Shown here: piece by piece, positions 32,287-41,423 of the stretch
Numbering within the stretch: position 1 is the first letter of the stretch
How the letters are laid out: the number at the start of each line of letters is the position of its first letter
Source of the DNA: NBML01 sp029939535
GTDB lineage: Bacteria > Desulfobacterota > Desulfobacteria > Desulfobacterales > Desulfobacteraceae
Assembly (NCBI GenBank): GCA_029939535.1
Contig: JAOZST010000003.1
Location: forward strand, 1 to 52,860
Length of the DNA stretch: 52,860 nt
Direction of reading: 5' to 3'
Program-made: the position numbers and the translations under genes
Notes under the pieces: generated by a model
What the model was told of the DNA's origin: nothing
What the model saw: the letters and a program-made list of their open reading frames with translations, nothing else
Databases searched by the model: none

Positions 32287-34926
32287 TCACCCTTCTTTTT
32301 CAATGTCCGGTTCAATGTCCGGCCTGAAATCATATCGGCCGTTCATAAAATGATCAATCATTGTTTCCATATCCTGATTTTCTTTTAGATACATATCCAT
32401 GAGTTTTGTAGTCCCCAGAAGCTGTCCGATAATTTCAAGGGTTTCTTCCATGTCCTTTAATGAACCATGCTTGAATTCAGCATCAATCAGGTCTGATTTG
32501 ACCTGGACCATAAATTTGAGCCTTGTTAAAATTCCTTTAATAAAATTAGCCCTGAGAGTTTTTCCAACAGGGTTACCGCCGCCGCCGGAAAACCTGAAAA
32601 GGATATAATTATTTTTTTTTGAAGAGGTGCAGATGGTGTCCAAAATGACAAAATGATATCCAAACCTGAAGTTTACATTTAAATACTCCTTTGACACGAC
32701 TGCATAGCTTCCAAACTGGGGTGAATCAGCAGAGATAATTCCTCCGGCCATGACGATTCGGTCATACTCTTCCCAATCAAAATGGGAGGTTTCAGACCAG
32801 GATATGCCAGGGTTTGAAAGCCCTTTCAATACCGCTTTCATGGGAAGACTGGCAATATTTTCCGGTTTTATGAACTTTTCATTTTTCTGGTGGTTGTTTT
32901 TTTTGGCATCGTTTATACCCTGGCCCACATCAAGAACATAAAAGAGCATGGGGATACCGGAGTTGAGTTGTTTTGCCCCTTTTTTCCGGCTGCCTTTTCT
33001 ATTTCCTCCTAGAAACATTTCTTTTACAGCAGTTTCATGGGTAAACCGGATAATATCATGGAGGGATCTGCATGATTCCGGTACAAAAGAGCTGTCTTCA
33101 GGATCTGTGAGTTTCAATTTTGTACAAAAATTAATTACATACTGGAGTTTGGTCATAAAGGGACTGTCTTGGAAAAAAATATCTTTTTGCCTGGAGTCTT
33201 CCTTTAGATGTTTTGTTTCTCCATCGTATACAAGGCAAGCATTGGCATCCACGGTTACCAGATTCCCCTGGACAAGATCACGAAAACCTTTTGCAATGTT
33301 TACAATGGAAGGAACCCCGAATTCCCTGGCAATGGATGCAAAATGGCTGGCACGGCTTCCAGTTTCGATAATAATGGCTTTCATTTTGTTGATTGCCGTA
33401 ACAAATTGGGGCAGGCCATGTCTTACCACAAGAACTGATCCCTGGGGAATCTGGGCTATTTGTGATAATTGCTCAAGTATGTATACTGGACCAGAACCAA
33501 TACCAGGACACACAGGCTCTCCGCCTGAACAAATTATTCTATTTTTAATATTCATTGGAATATCCGTATCCTGGGTCTGAGTTACAGTATTTTGGACACC
33601 AGGGACAGGGATATTCAAGGGCCTGGACTGAAGGATAAAAAGACTGCCGGATTGATCCTGGCACCATTCAATATCCTGGGGTTCATTAAAATATTCTTCA
33701 AGGGAAAATCCCCACCGGGCAAGGGATAGTACAGAGGGTTCATCAAGGGAAAGAATATTTTTTTGCTGTTGATTTGTATCAATGATTTTGGTCTGGCTTT
33801 CCGTCTGGCCGTCTGCCTGGCCCTTATGGGTTAAAACCATTTGCTTCAGTTTTTCTGCTGCTTTTCTGCTGACAATGGTTCCAGGCTCTTTTTTTGATAT
33901 TTTGATAAGGTCAGGAGAGACTTCCCCTTCCACCAGCAGCCCACCCTGGCCCCAGACCGAGTGGATCAATATATTGTCAGAAACAGGATCTTGAATATCC
34001 CGGGTATAGATTATCCCGGATGCTTTTGAATCGATCATTTCAAGGACCAGGACAGCCATGGGGGTTGCATCATCAAGTATGCCATGGCTGATCCTGTAAA
34101 ATAAGGCCTGGGCAGAATATTTGCTGGCAATGACCTGTTTATATCCCCGTAAAACATTCTTTTTTTCTACATTTAATATTGTTTCATACTGACCGGCAAA
34201 GGATGCTTTTCCATCCTCTTTAGCGGCGCTGCTACGGAGCGCAACCCTGAAATTGCCTTCATCATTGTTTTCAAGGCGGTAAATAGCATTATTTACTGCT
34301 ATTTCAACATCTTCGGGTATAGCGCCATTTAAGATTAATTGTTCAATTTCGAGGGCTGTTTGTTCCAAAGAGGATACGTCGCTTATATCAAGATCAGATA
34401 GCTTTTCATTAATAGGGTCTCGTAGATCATTAGCCTCCAGAAAAAAATGAAAGGCATTGGTTGTTATCACAAATCCATCGGGCGTAGGTAAGTGAAGGTC
34501 TTTATTCAAAAGGGCCAGAGCAAATGCTTTTTTGCCTGCAACGGATTCATTAAATGATGAGATCTTATCGAACTCAATGGTAAAGGGTGGTGAAAAATCA
34601 AACTCCTTTGGAGCGATCATAAATTGGATATAAAAATCAAATTTCTTAAAATAGGATTTCAAACTCCAATAGTTTGAAGGGGACATTTTTAAAAGCTCTT
34701 CAACCATATTTGACACAGAGGCGCCAAATTGCTCATAGGTTTTCACAATGGCCTGGAAATCATATTTTTTTTGATTATAATAGATATCCTCCAGGGAGGC
34801 CATGAATTCATGGGCAGCCTTGTCATGCTCCAGCAAAGCCTTAAAGGCTTCATATTTTTCCCTTAAAATTGTTCCCGGAGAAAATACCTGATAGGTCCAG
34901 TATCGGAATAAGTTTTTAATCAACAT
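32287..34926 (-). CDS. PEP-synthase-like protein (PPDK N-terminal and mobile His domains)
   Basis: An 879-residue protein. Residues about 1-120 are an unrecognised helical part. Residues about 120-450 match the nucleotide-binding domain of PEP synthase/pyruvate phosphate dikinase (VAGKKAFALALL, FRVALRSSAAKEDG, SFAGQYETIL, DIEWC...LFILQSRPL). Residues about 470-580 are the mobile phosphohistidine domain with the key His in GSRASHFASIAREFGVP. The last 290 residues are not the pyruvate/PEP barrel but a different domain of unknown function containing YILFRFSGGGGNP. So it can probably carry a phosphate on His, but should not make PEP. The target may be a protein or metabolite. It is followed directly by the phosphatase/YkgJ gene. 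Confidence 0.82.
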   Translation of the reverse strand: MLIKNLFRYWTYQVFSPGTILREKYEAFKALLEHDKAAHEFMASLEDIYYNQKKYDFQAIVKTYEQFGASVSNMVEELLKMSPSNYWSLKSYFKKFDFYIQFMIAPKEFDFSPPFTIEFDKISSFNESVAGKKAFALALLNKDLHLPTPDGFVITTNAFHFFLEANDLRDPINEKLSDLDISDVSSLEQTALEIEQLILNGAIPEDVEIAVNNAIYRLENNDEGNFRVALRSSAAKEDGKASFAGQYETILNVEKKNVLRGYKQVIASKYSAQALFYRISHGILDDATPMAVLVLEMIDSKASGIIYTRDIQDPVSDNILIHSVWGQGGLLVEGEVSPDLIKISKKEPGTIVSRKAAEKLKQMVLTHKGQADGQTESQTKIIDTNQQQKNILSLDEPSVLSLARWGFSLEEYFNEPQDIEWCQDQSGSLFILQSRPLNIPVPGVQNTVTQTQDTDIPMNIKNRIICSGGEPVCPGIGSGPVYILEQLSQIAQIPQGSVLVVRHGLPQFVTAINKMKAIIIETGSRASHFASIAREFGVPSIVNIAKGFRDLVQGNLVTVDANACLVYDGETKHLKEDSRQKDIFFQDSPFMTKLQYVINFCTKLKLTDPEDSSFVPESCRSLHDIIRFTHETAVKEMFLGGNRKGSRKKGAKQLNSGIPMLFYVLDVGQGINDAKKNNHQKNEKFIKPENIASLPMKAVLKGLSNPGISWSETSHFDWEEYDRIVMAGGIISADSPQFGSYAVVSKEYLNVNFRFGYHFVILDTICTSSKKNNYILFRFSGGGGNPVGKTLRANFIKGILTRLKFMVQVKSDLIDAEFKHGSLKDMEETLEIIGQLLGTTKLMDMYLKENQDMETMIDHFMNGRYDFRPDIEPDIEKEG
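32299..32322. repeat. Perfect 12-bp tandem duplication at the 3' end of the PEP-synthase-like gene
   Basis: TTCAATGTCCGG occurs twice in a row, adding one PDIE unit to the C-terminal PDIEPDIE. Confidence 0.85.
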
Positions 34927-35020
34927 GATGGATAATTTGTTAAGTGTTTATTGTTTGAATTCAATGACTACTCTAAGAATAGCATTGAAAACAAAAGAAT
35001 ACAAACAGGGTTTTCTAAAT

Positions 35021-35079
35021 TTTATTGTGCAATAAAAAAAGTGCAATGCAATATTTTTATTGCGCAATATTTTTATTGC
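35021..35079. promoter_or_regulatory. Tandem palindromes, likely activator-binding sites of the oxidoreductase operon
   Basis: Three related sites are packed in 59 bp. TTTATTGTGCAATAAA (35021-35036) is symmetric apart from its two centre bases. GCAATATTTTTATTGC occurs twice back to back (35048-35063, 35064-35079), and the junction forms the palindrome TATTGCGCAATA (35058-35069). The shared half is TATTG/CAATA. They lie about 240-275 bp upstream of the start expected from the sigma-54 promoter at 35277, the usual range for enhancer sites of NtrC-type activators. The gap 34927-35351 holds no gene. Confidence 0.6.
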
Positions 35080-35276
35080 AATTTATTATTGCTATAAGTC
35101 AATCTCCTTATGTTCCAAGGCTTTCCCCGAATAATCGCATGGAATTGAATTTGATGTCGGTTTTGTTTCGGGTTTCAGTATAAATGCTGTTTTTTTAATT
35201 TTAAATAATAGTTTTTTATTTAATTCCAGATAGTTGTATTGTTACTATATTGAATTTTGGTCTGCAACAACCCTGC

Positions 35277-35292
35277 TGGCACGGTTATGGCT
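35277..35292 (+). promoter_or_regulatory. Sigma-54 promoter of the oxidoreductase operon
   Basis: TGGCACGGTTATGGCT matches TGGCAC-N5-TTGCW with one mismatch and correct GG-N10-GC spacing. The expected start of transcription is near 35303, about 50 bp before the ATG at 35352, which has GGAGG shortly upstream. Confidence 0.7.
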
Positions 35293-35351
35293 GTATATAT
35301 TTTGAGCTGTTCATATAAACAGAATAATATTTGCTAAGGAGGCAATAAAGT

Positions 35352-38144
35352 ATGGATAAAACGTATATGGAATCAAGGGCAAAAAGGTATCAATTTCTTT
35401 CCACCCTGTATCGCGATGAGATTCCTCTGAAATTAATTCAAAGTATGCAGGGCGAACAATTTCTTACTGGGTTCCTTGAATCTGTAAAAGGATGTGGATT
35501 TATGGATCTAACCAGTGGTGCAGAGGCCATGGCTTCCTGTTTGAAAAATACAGACCCGGAAAAATTGTATAAAGACTTACGTTATGATTATGCAGACATT
35601 TTTCTAAACGCAGGGCCCAATCCCACATTCCCATATGAATCTGCTCACACAGGGAAAACCCCTGTGCTTATGCAAAAGCCAGTTTTAATCCTCAGAGAGT
35701 ATTTTAAAAATGCAGGTGTTCATAAAAATCCTGGCTATAAGGATCTTGATGATCATATTGCAGTTGAAATGGAATTTTTACGGTATCTTCTTGAAAATCA
35801 GAAATCTGAGATGTACATAAACTTTTTTAAAGATACCTATCTTAAATGGGTAAATTCCTTTTGTGATCAACTGACTGCTTCTGCAAAAACCGCATTCTAT
35901 CAAGGTCTTGCTCATTTTACACGGGGAGCCTTGATGTGTGAAAATATGCGGATTGATGGCTTCAGCAGGGGTGAAGAGACCACCCAGAGAATGATGGAAG
36001 CTTGTGCTGCCCTGGATCTTGATTCTGCTTATTTTACGCTGGCAGAAGGTGCTGTTGAGCAAGAGCCATTAAAGGAAATCCCCAGTCATTGTTACACTTG
36101 TGGTGCCTTGTGCGGTATGACAGCAAAAGTTAAAGACGGTATATTGACAGGTGTTTCAGGGCTTCCCGGTGATCCTAAAGGTGGTGGAAGACTTTGCCCT
36201 AAAGGTGCTGCATCTCCAAGCCATCTATATTCACCGTACCGGCTTAAAGAACCCCTCATTAAAGAGAATGGCCGTTTCCGAAAGGCAAGCTGGGAAGAGG
36301 CTCTTGACGCTGTCGCAGACGGTATTAAAAGTATAGAACCTGGAAAATTAGGATTTTTTAGAGGAAATGATTTTATCAACTGGATACATGAGGGACTCTT
36401 TGATCATCTGGGATGCCCCAAAATGACCCACAGGCCCATGTGTGACAATGCCAACCGTATGGCAAATGAGCATAACCTCAATGACAAGAGACCATGGATT
36501 AATTATGAGGAATCCGATTATATTATCCATTTTGGTATGAACGAGTTTGCTACTTCCTATGGACAGCGGAAAACCACTCAATTGAAATCTGCCCTTAAAA
36601 ACGGAGCAAAGCTGGTGGTTTTTGATCCCAGAAGATCTGATACGGCTGCTGCCGCTACAGAGTGGATTCCCGTAAAACCTGCAACTGATGGTGCTGTTGC
36701 ATTGGCAATGTGCTATGTTATTATAAAAAATGAGCTCTATGACAAAGAATTTGTCAAAAACTGGACACATGGTTTTGATGAACTTAAGAACAGGGTGCTT
36801 GGTACGGAAGATGGAATTGCCAGAACCCCTGAATGGGCCGCAGAAATCAGTGATGTACCTGCAGATACCATAGAGCGGATTGCCATGGAATTTGCCATGG
36901 CTGAAAAGAAAGGGGTTATGTCCTGGACCGGAGTGGCACAAGTTCCCAATGGTATGTACGGGACTGCTGCATTACAAGCTTTAAATGGGCTATGCGGTAC
37001 ATTCGATGCTCCTGGAGGACCCTCTCTTCCCTTTAAAAGAAAGTTGAAATCTCCATGGGGAGAGGGACAGGAAAAACCTCCCAAGGGATCTGCTCCCAAA
37101 ATTCATAAATATACCATGTGGTCTGGTTGGGGCCCGGCCAATACGCTGTCTGCTGTAGAAGCAGGCAAACTTAAAGGTATGATCCTCTATTTCGGCGATC
37201 CAGTCCTTTCCTGTGGTAACCAGGAAGATTCTATAAAAGCCATAGAAAAAATGGAATTTAAGGCCGCCATTGAAGCGTATATGTGTAATAGTGCTCTATT
37301 GTGTGATGTTATTCTTCCTGATACCTCATGGCTGGAACAGAGTCAGATAAAATCTGACTGGCTTTACGATGCTTTTATTGCCTACTATGCTGAGATTGTT
37401 GAGCCCATGTATAACACCATGCCTGTGTGGAAAATAACAGTGGAGCTGGCGAAAAGACTAAATTTAGGCAAATATTTCCCATGGGACAATATTGAAGATG
37501 CATTGCGCAATCAGATGGAGGGAACGCCGTGGTCTTTTGATGAACTTAAGGCAAAAGGATTTATTATTACAGATAAGGCAGAATATTTTAAATATAAAAA
37601 ATGGGGAAGTATTAACCCACCGGAAGGATATGGCAGCTCAGGAAAGAGTAAAACAGGAAAATATAACTTTGTGAACCCTGTTGCCCAGGAAAAGGGGATA
37701 GATCCTCTGCCTGATTTTAAAGAACCTGACAAAGAGTTGCAGCCTGACAAAGAATATCCGTTTGTTTTTGGAAATTTTCGGCTGTTTGGGCATGAACATT
37801 CTTCAACTTTTAATAATTTTCAGCTCATGAAAACAAATGAAAAAAATCTTTTGTGGATCAATAAAATCGATGCTAGAGAACTTGGCATAGCTGAAGGTGA
37901 CAAGGTCAGGCTGCAATCCCCATGGGGCAGTGTGGAAACGGTTGCAAGTCCAACATGGTCAATTATGAAGGGAGTTCTTGGCAGCCCAGGAGGTTTTGGA
38001 CATGTTCGTGGAATTGAAGGTGATCCCAAATTTCAGGTAATGGGCGGGATCAACACGCCTAGTCTCATGAAATCAGATGCTTCTGAAAAGGATGGCGGAA
38101 CCACCATTCTAAAATATATAAAAACCAAAGTAGAAAAAATATAA
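35352..38144 (+). CDS. Molybdopterin oxidoreductase with fused N-terminal TorD-type chaperone
   Basis: A 930-residue protein made of two parts. Residues 1-215 are helical and carry TorD/DmsD-family signatures: RYDYADIFLNAG...FPYES (77-97) and DDHIAVEMEFLRYL (133-146). Such proteins normally are separate chaperones that hold a molybdoenzyme while its cofactor is inserted. Residues about 243-930 are a DMSO-reductase-family enzyme: Cys247, Cys250, Cys254 and Cys282 should bind a [4Fe-4S] cluster, Cys364 (RPMCDNAN) is a candidate metal ligand, and the C-terminal cofactor-binding domain is complete. There is no Tat signal, so it should be cytoplasmic. No iron-sulfur electron-transfer subunit is encoded beside it. 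The substrate is unknown; thiosulfate/polysulfide-, arsenate- or acetylene-hydratase-like roles cannot be separated from sequence alone. Confidence 0.87.
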   Translation: MDKTYMESRAKRYQFLSTLYRDEIPLKLIQSMQGEQFLTGFLESVKGCGFMDLTSGAEAMASCLKNTDPEKLYKDLRYDYADIFLNAGPNPTFPYESAHTGKTPVLMQKPVLILREYFKNAGVHKNPGYKDLDDHIAVEMEFLRYLLENQKSEMYINFFKDTYLKWVNSFCDQLTASAKTAFYQGLAHFTRGALMCENMRIDGFSRGEETTQRMMEACAALDLDSAYFTLAEGAVEQEPLKEIPSHCYTCGALCGMTAKVKDGILTGVSGLPGDPKGGGRLCPKGAASPSHLYSPYRLKEPLIKENGRFRKASWEEALDAVADGIKSIEPGKLGFFRGNDFINWIHEGLFDHLGCPKMTHRPMCDNANRMANEHNLNDKRPWINYEESDYIIHFGMNEFATSYGQRKTTQLKSALKNGAKLVVFDPRRSDTAAAATEWIPVKPATDGAVALAMCYVIIKNELYDKEFVKNWTHGFDELKNRVLGTEDGIARTPEWAAEISDVPADTIERIAMEFAMAEKKGVMSWTGVAQVPNGMYGTAALQALNGLCGTFDAPGGPSLPFKRKLKSPWGEGQEKPPKGSAPKIHKYTMWSGWGPANTLSAVEAGKLKGMILYFGDPVLSCGNQEDSIKAIEKMEFKAAIEAYMCNSALLCDVILPDTSWLEQSQIKSDWLYDAFIAYYAEIVEPMYNTMPVWKITVELAKRLNLGKYFPWDNIEDALRNQMEGTPWSFDELKAKGFIITDKAEYFKYKKWGSINPPEGYGSSGKSKTGKYNFVNPVAQEKGIDPLPDFKEPDKELQPDKEYPFVFGNFRLFGHEHSSTFNNFQLMKTNEKNLLWINKIDARELGIAEGDKVRLQSPWGSVETVASPTWSIMKGVLGSPGGFGHVRGIEGDPKFQVMGGINTPSLMKSDASEKDGGTTILKYIKTKVEKI

Positions 38145-38148
38145 AAAA

Positions 38149-38532
38149 ATGACCATTATAGCCTTAAAATCGATTTTTGTTGGTGTTGGCGGATCAATAA
38201 TCCTTGCCGTTTTTTGTTCAACATTTATTGCTGCGGATAAAATTTTGTTCATCATGCCGCTTTTTATTGCTTTTAACGGTGCAATGATGGGCTATCGTCT
38301 GGTGGAAGTGCTGAAAAATTTGATTATAAATATTTCTCTTTTTTCTTTTGTACTGGGAACCGGAGGAGGCGCGCTTACTTTTGTAGCCTTGAATTTTGTC
38401 ATAATTTTTGCCGGACCCTTTATGGGGAACGCCTTTTCACTCAATCTAACCGATTTGTTTGTTTATATGGCTGTATCAGGAATCACAAGTTATCTGGGGG
38501 CAAAACTGGCTGTCAGATATTTTAATTTATAG
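38149..38532 (+). CDS. Small polytopic membrane protein, unknown function
   Basis: A 127-residue, very hydrophobic protein with about four membrane helices and glycine-rich turns (GVGGSIILAVF, LGTGGGALTF). No family recognised. It starts 4 bp after the oxidoreductase stop and ends 35 bp before the TSUP exporter, so it belongs to the same operon. It could be a membrane partner of either protein. It lacks obvious haem-ligand His pairs, so a quinol oxidase role is not supported. Confidence 0.7.
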   Translation: MTIIALKSIFVGVGGSIILAVFCSTFIAADKILFIMPLFIAFNGAMMGYRLVEVLKNLIINISLFSFVLGTGGGALTFVALNFVIIFAGPFMGNAFSLNLTDLFVYMAVSGITSYLGAKLAVRYFNL

Positions 38533-38567
38533 TTTTTTTGTGTGTTATTTTAAAAAAGGAGAATCAA

Positions 38568-40259
38568 ATGAGGAAAATTGTTACGTATTTTATTATGCTG
38601 GCGCTGGCTTTGCTTGTCTCAGCGTCAGGCTCTTTTGCCAACAGTATGTCTGCATCCACCTATAAAGCAGGGGATGTGGTTGAAATAACCGGTAAGATTG
38701 CCCCGGGCCAGGATTTGTATATTGCCATTGCCCAGCAGGAAATGTTTGCACCCAAAGACACCAACGGTGCCTTTGAAATAAAAAGATTAAAAAAGGATGG
38801 GAAAAAGAAAGGATTTGATCAGGATACCGCTATCCCGCCCCTTTATTATATGATTACCAACGTCCCTGAAAAGTTTGGTAAAGTAGATAAGAAAAAATTC
38901 GGCGGCCCTTCTGTTCTATTGAAAAAAGGACAAGGGATTTACAGCACCACCATGTTCTATCTGAAAAAGAAATTAAGCGATGTGGATGCAACAGCCCGGG
39001 GTATGCTCGGACCTATCAAATCAGATGAACAATGGAATTTATTCAAATATGCCAATGAGAGTGGCTATGGTATCAATACCATTGTTAAAGAAGGAAATAG
39101 AAAAGGGAAAGTGGTTATTTTTTCACGATCTGTCATCGGTGACCAGTCAAGTGGCAATTACTGGGACAAGGGCACTTCCGTAAAACTGGATAAAGCAACT
39201 GGTGAATTTACTGCCTCCTTTAAATCTTTCAGGCATACTCCGCCCAACACAAAATTTGATGTGTATGCCAATGGCGCTAAAATTGGAAATTATACTGTAG
39301 AAAAAAACGGGTTCTGGCTTTCCAAAGGGTTCAGGTATATGAATCCACTATGGATTGTTATCGGTGCCATTCTGGTTGGAACCTATTTCTCCATGATCGG
39401 TGCTGCCGGTGGTATGCTCATGGCAGCCTTCCAGGTATTGGTTGTCAACACAATGGGGCCAGTGGGTATCAATGCTGCCAATGTATTAAAGCCCTCTAAT
39501 ATTGCCCTGACCCTGTTCTCCCCCCTGGGATCTTTCTGGCGATATGCCAAGATTGAAAAGCGCGTTGCCTGGCCAGTGGGGATCTCCTTTGGTGTGGGTA
39601 TTTTTATCGGGTCCATCTGGCTGGGTAAATATGTATCAGCAGTTCTGCCCATGAAAGCCTATAAGGAATGGCTGGCCATTCTGGTGGTTATAATGGGAAT
39701 CAAGACCCTGATGGAAATGAGACCTGCAGCCATGGCAAAAAGAAAAAATATCAAGGCCATGACCCAGAAATTTAATAAAGAAGTTGCTGCGGCCAAGGCT
39801 GAAGGACGTTCAGCACAGATGGGCAGTATTGAGCCGGTAAAAACAGGGCTGATGGATTATAGATTTAAATTCTGGGGTGAAGAATTTACCATCAACCCCT
39901 TGCTTTTTGCCTTCCTGGGAATTTTTATTGGTATCGTATCCAGATCCTTTGGTATTGGCGGTGGATTCCTCCTGGTACCTGCAATGACCACTTTGGCAGC
40001 TCTTCCCATGTATGTGGCAGTTCCCATATCCTTGATCGGCACCTGTTTTTCCAGTATTGGTTCCTTTGTCGGATATCTCATGGCAGGATACCTGCCTGAC
40101 ATGACCCTTGGTATAGCCATTATTATAGGCGGGTTTGCCGGTGGTATGCTGGGCAGCCGGGCCCAGAAAATGTTCTCGGAAATGACCCTGAAAGTTATTC
40201 TTGCAATTACTTTGTTCTTCCTGTTTTTCAGGTTCTTTAAGATTGAAATCTGGATATAA
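38568..40259 (+). CDS. TauE/SafE (TSUP) family exporter with large extracytoplasmic N-terminal domain
   Basis: A 563-residue protein. The ATG at 38568 follows AAGGAGA; an ATG at 38538 has none. A signal peptide (to about residue 25, GSFANS) is followed by some 235 residues outside the cytoplasm with mostly beta pattern (AGDVVEITGKIAPGQDLYIA) and no recognised motif. From about residue 260 there are roughly eight membrane helices with the duplicated TSUP signature (FSMIGAAGGMLMAA and VSRSFGIGGGFLLVPAM). TSUP proteins export sulfite, sulfoacetate and related anions. The neighbour oxidoreductase suggests that the pair handle one sulfur or similar oxyanion. A strong terminator follows. Confidence 0.87.
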   Translation: MRKIVTYFIMLALALLVSASGSFANSMSASTYKAGDVVEITGKIAPGQDLYIAIAQQEMFAPKDTNGAFEIKRLKKDGKKKGFDQDTAIPPLYYMITNVPEKFGKVDKKKFGGPSVLLKKGQGIYSTTMFYLKKKLSDVDATARGMLGPIKSDEQWNLFKYANESGYGINTIVKEGNRKGKVVIFSRSVIGDQSSGNYWDKGTSVKLDKATGEFTASFKSFRHTPPNTKFDVYANGAKIGNYTVEKNGFWLSKGFRYMNPLWIVIGAILVGTYFSMIGAAGGMLMAAFQVLVVNTMGPVGINAANVLKPSNIALTLFSPLGSFWRYAKIEKRVAWPVGISFGVGIFIGSIWLGKYVSAVLPMKAYKEWLAILVVIMGIKTLMEMRPAAMAKRKNIKAMTQKFNKEVAAAKAEGRSAQMGSIEPVKTGLMDYRFKFWGEEFTINPLLFAFLGIFIGIVSRSFGIGGGFLLVPAMTTLAALPMYVAVPISLIGTCFSSIGSFVGYLMAGYLPDMTLGIAIIIGGFAGGMLGSRAQKMFSEMTLKVILAITLFFLFFRFFKIEIWI

Positions 40260-40283
40260 TTCATATAAAAGGTAAATTGAAAT

Positions 40284-40336
40284 ATAAAACCCGTGTGTTG
40301 AATTTTGGTTATTGCTAAGTCAGCCACGGGTTTTAT
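40284..40336 (+). terminator. Terminator after the oxidoreductase/TSUP operon
   Basis: A perfect 12-bp stem, ATAAAACCCGTG at 40284-40295 with CACGGGTTTTAT at 40325-40336, encloses a 29-base loop and is followed by TTTTA. It separates the operon from the sensory genes that follow. Confidence 0.75.
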
Positions 40337-40351
40337 TTTAAGGGAAATTTT

Positions 40352-40939
40352 ATGGACGGTTTTTTAGACAGGGTATGGGAAGTTATTTATTCCTTTTTGA
40401 ACAATACAATTATGTTTCTGGATGCCCTATTTTCTCCTCTTGAGGTATTTGGACCGGGAGTTGTTATTTTTTTTCTTGCGTTTCTATCGATTTGCACAAC
40501 AAGAATCATTTCAAAATTTTATGTGACCAAAAGATATATACTCCTTGAAAAGGAATTTCACCACTGGCAGGGCGTTAGAAAAGAAGCACTGAATCATCCT
40601 GATGGGGAAAAAGGCAAGGCCCTGGCAAAAAATATTGACCAGGCTGAATTAAATAAAGCCTATTATGATTATTTCTTTGAAGGGATGTTAAAGCATTTTA
40701 TCGGTAATGTTCTTCCTGTATTGCTGATGGTTTCCTATGTAACCTCGGTGTATACCCCTGAAGCCCTTTTAGAACGATTCGGAGAAAAATGGGTATTTTC
40801 CCTTACTTTGGGATCATCTTTTCATGTGGATGTAAGTTCTTTGTTCTGGTTCGTCCTTTGCTTGTTGCCATCATTTTTATTGATTGCAGTTTTAAAAAAG
40901 GTCTATAAAATACGATATGCCAAAAAAATATTGGTTTAA
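40352..40939 (+). CDS. Membrane protein, possibly EMC3/DUF106-like, unknown function
   Basis: A 195-residue protein with about four membrane helices (near 32-50, 112-130, 142-152 weak and 160-182) and a basic/acidic cytoplasmic loop (LEKEFHHWQGVRKEALNHPDG). The layout, one helix followed by a charged helical loop and a helix group, loosely recalls the EMC3/TMCO1 (DUF106) insertase-like family, but no signature proves it. GGGAA lies before the ATG. It overlaps the next gene by 23 bp, so these two and the kinase form one translation unit. Confidence 0.65.
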   Translation: MDGFLDRVWEVIYSFLNNTIMFLDALFSPLEVFGPGVVIFFLAFLSICTTRIISKFYVTKRYILLEKEFHHWQGVRKEALNHPDGEKGKALAKNIDQAELNKAYYDYFFEGMLKHFIGNVLPVLLMVSYVTSVYTPEALLERFGEKWVFSLTLGSSFHVDVSSLFWFVLCLLPSFLLIAVLKKVYKIRYAKKILV

Positions 40940-41423
40940 TCCGGGGTCATTTTTACGATTCATACCTGTATTCGCAATTGCCAGTTTGATCCTGCTGCCC
41001 CTGGATGTTTATGCCATCCAGATTCATACTAGTTCAGAAGGAATTATTACCCACCAGGTGGGTCATCTTTTTTTTCTTTTTTCCATGGTGGTTCTTATTT
41101 TTACCATCACAGGCAAGGGGCTGAACAAACAAAAAGGCTGGCGCATGATTCAATATTCAGCATTCTTTTTTGTCCTCTGGAATATTGATGCGATTATTGC
41201 TCATTTTTTAGATAACCAGATTTGTGCCATAAAAATAGAAAATATCTCTTTGACCCGGATAAAACTGGTCAGCCAGAATGATTCTTCTGTTCTTCCCTGG
41301 CTGTATTATATCCTAAAGCTGGATCATCTGTTAAGCGTTCCAGCCATGCTGTTTCTTTTCAAAGGACTTTCAAATCTTGTGGATGACCAGAAAAAGATAA
41401 TAAAGGAAAAGGCCAGTCAATGA
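40917..41423 (+). CDS. Membrane protein, candidate sensor partner of the histidine kinase
   Basis: A 168-residue protein with about four membrane helices. Several histidines sit near helix ends (IQIHTSS, ITHQVGHLFF, IIAHFLD, LDHLLS), a pattern that could bind haem or metal, but this is not established. It overlaps both neighbours (23 bp upstream, 4 bp downstream), so it should be made in step with the kinase. No known family recognised. Confidence 0.65.
   Translation: MPKKYWFNPGSFLRFIPVFAIASLILLPLDVYAIQIHTSSEGIITHQVGHLFFLFSMVVLIFTITGKGLNKQKGWRMIQYSAFFFVLWNIDAIIAHFLDNQICAIKIENISLTRIKLVSQNDSSVLPWLYYILKLDHLLSVPAMLFLFKGLSNLVDDQKKIIKEKASQ

Noticed and set aside
36348..36941. A 197-codon minus-strand frame
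   Set aside because: Antisense to the oxidoreductase gene, with no ribosome site or recognisable family.
35352..38144. Periplasmic, Tat-exported enzyme
   Set aside because: The N-terminus is a chaperone domain with no twin-arginine motif or hydrophobic core.
40284..40336. Riboswitch in front of the 40352 gene
   Set aside because: The structure is a simple perfect stem with a T-rich end after the TSUP gene, best explained as a terminator.
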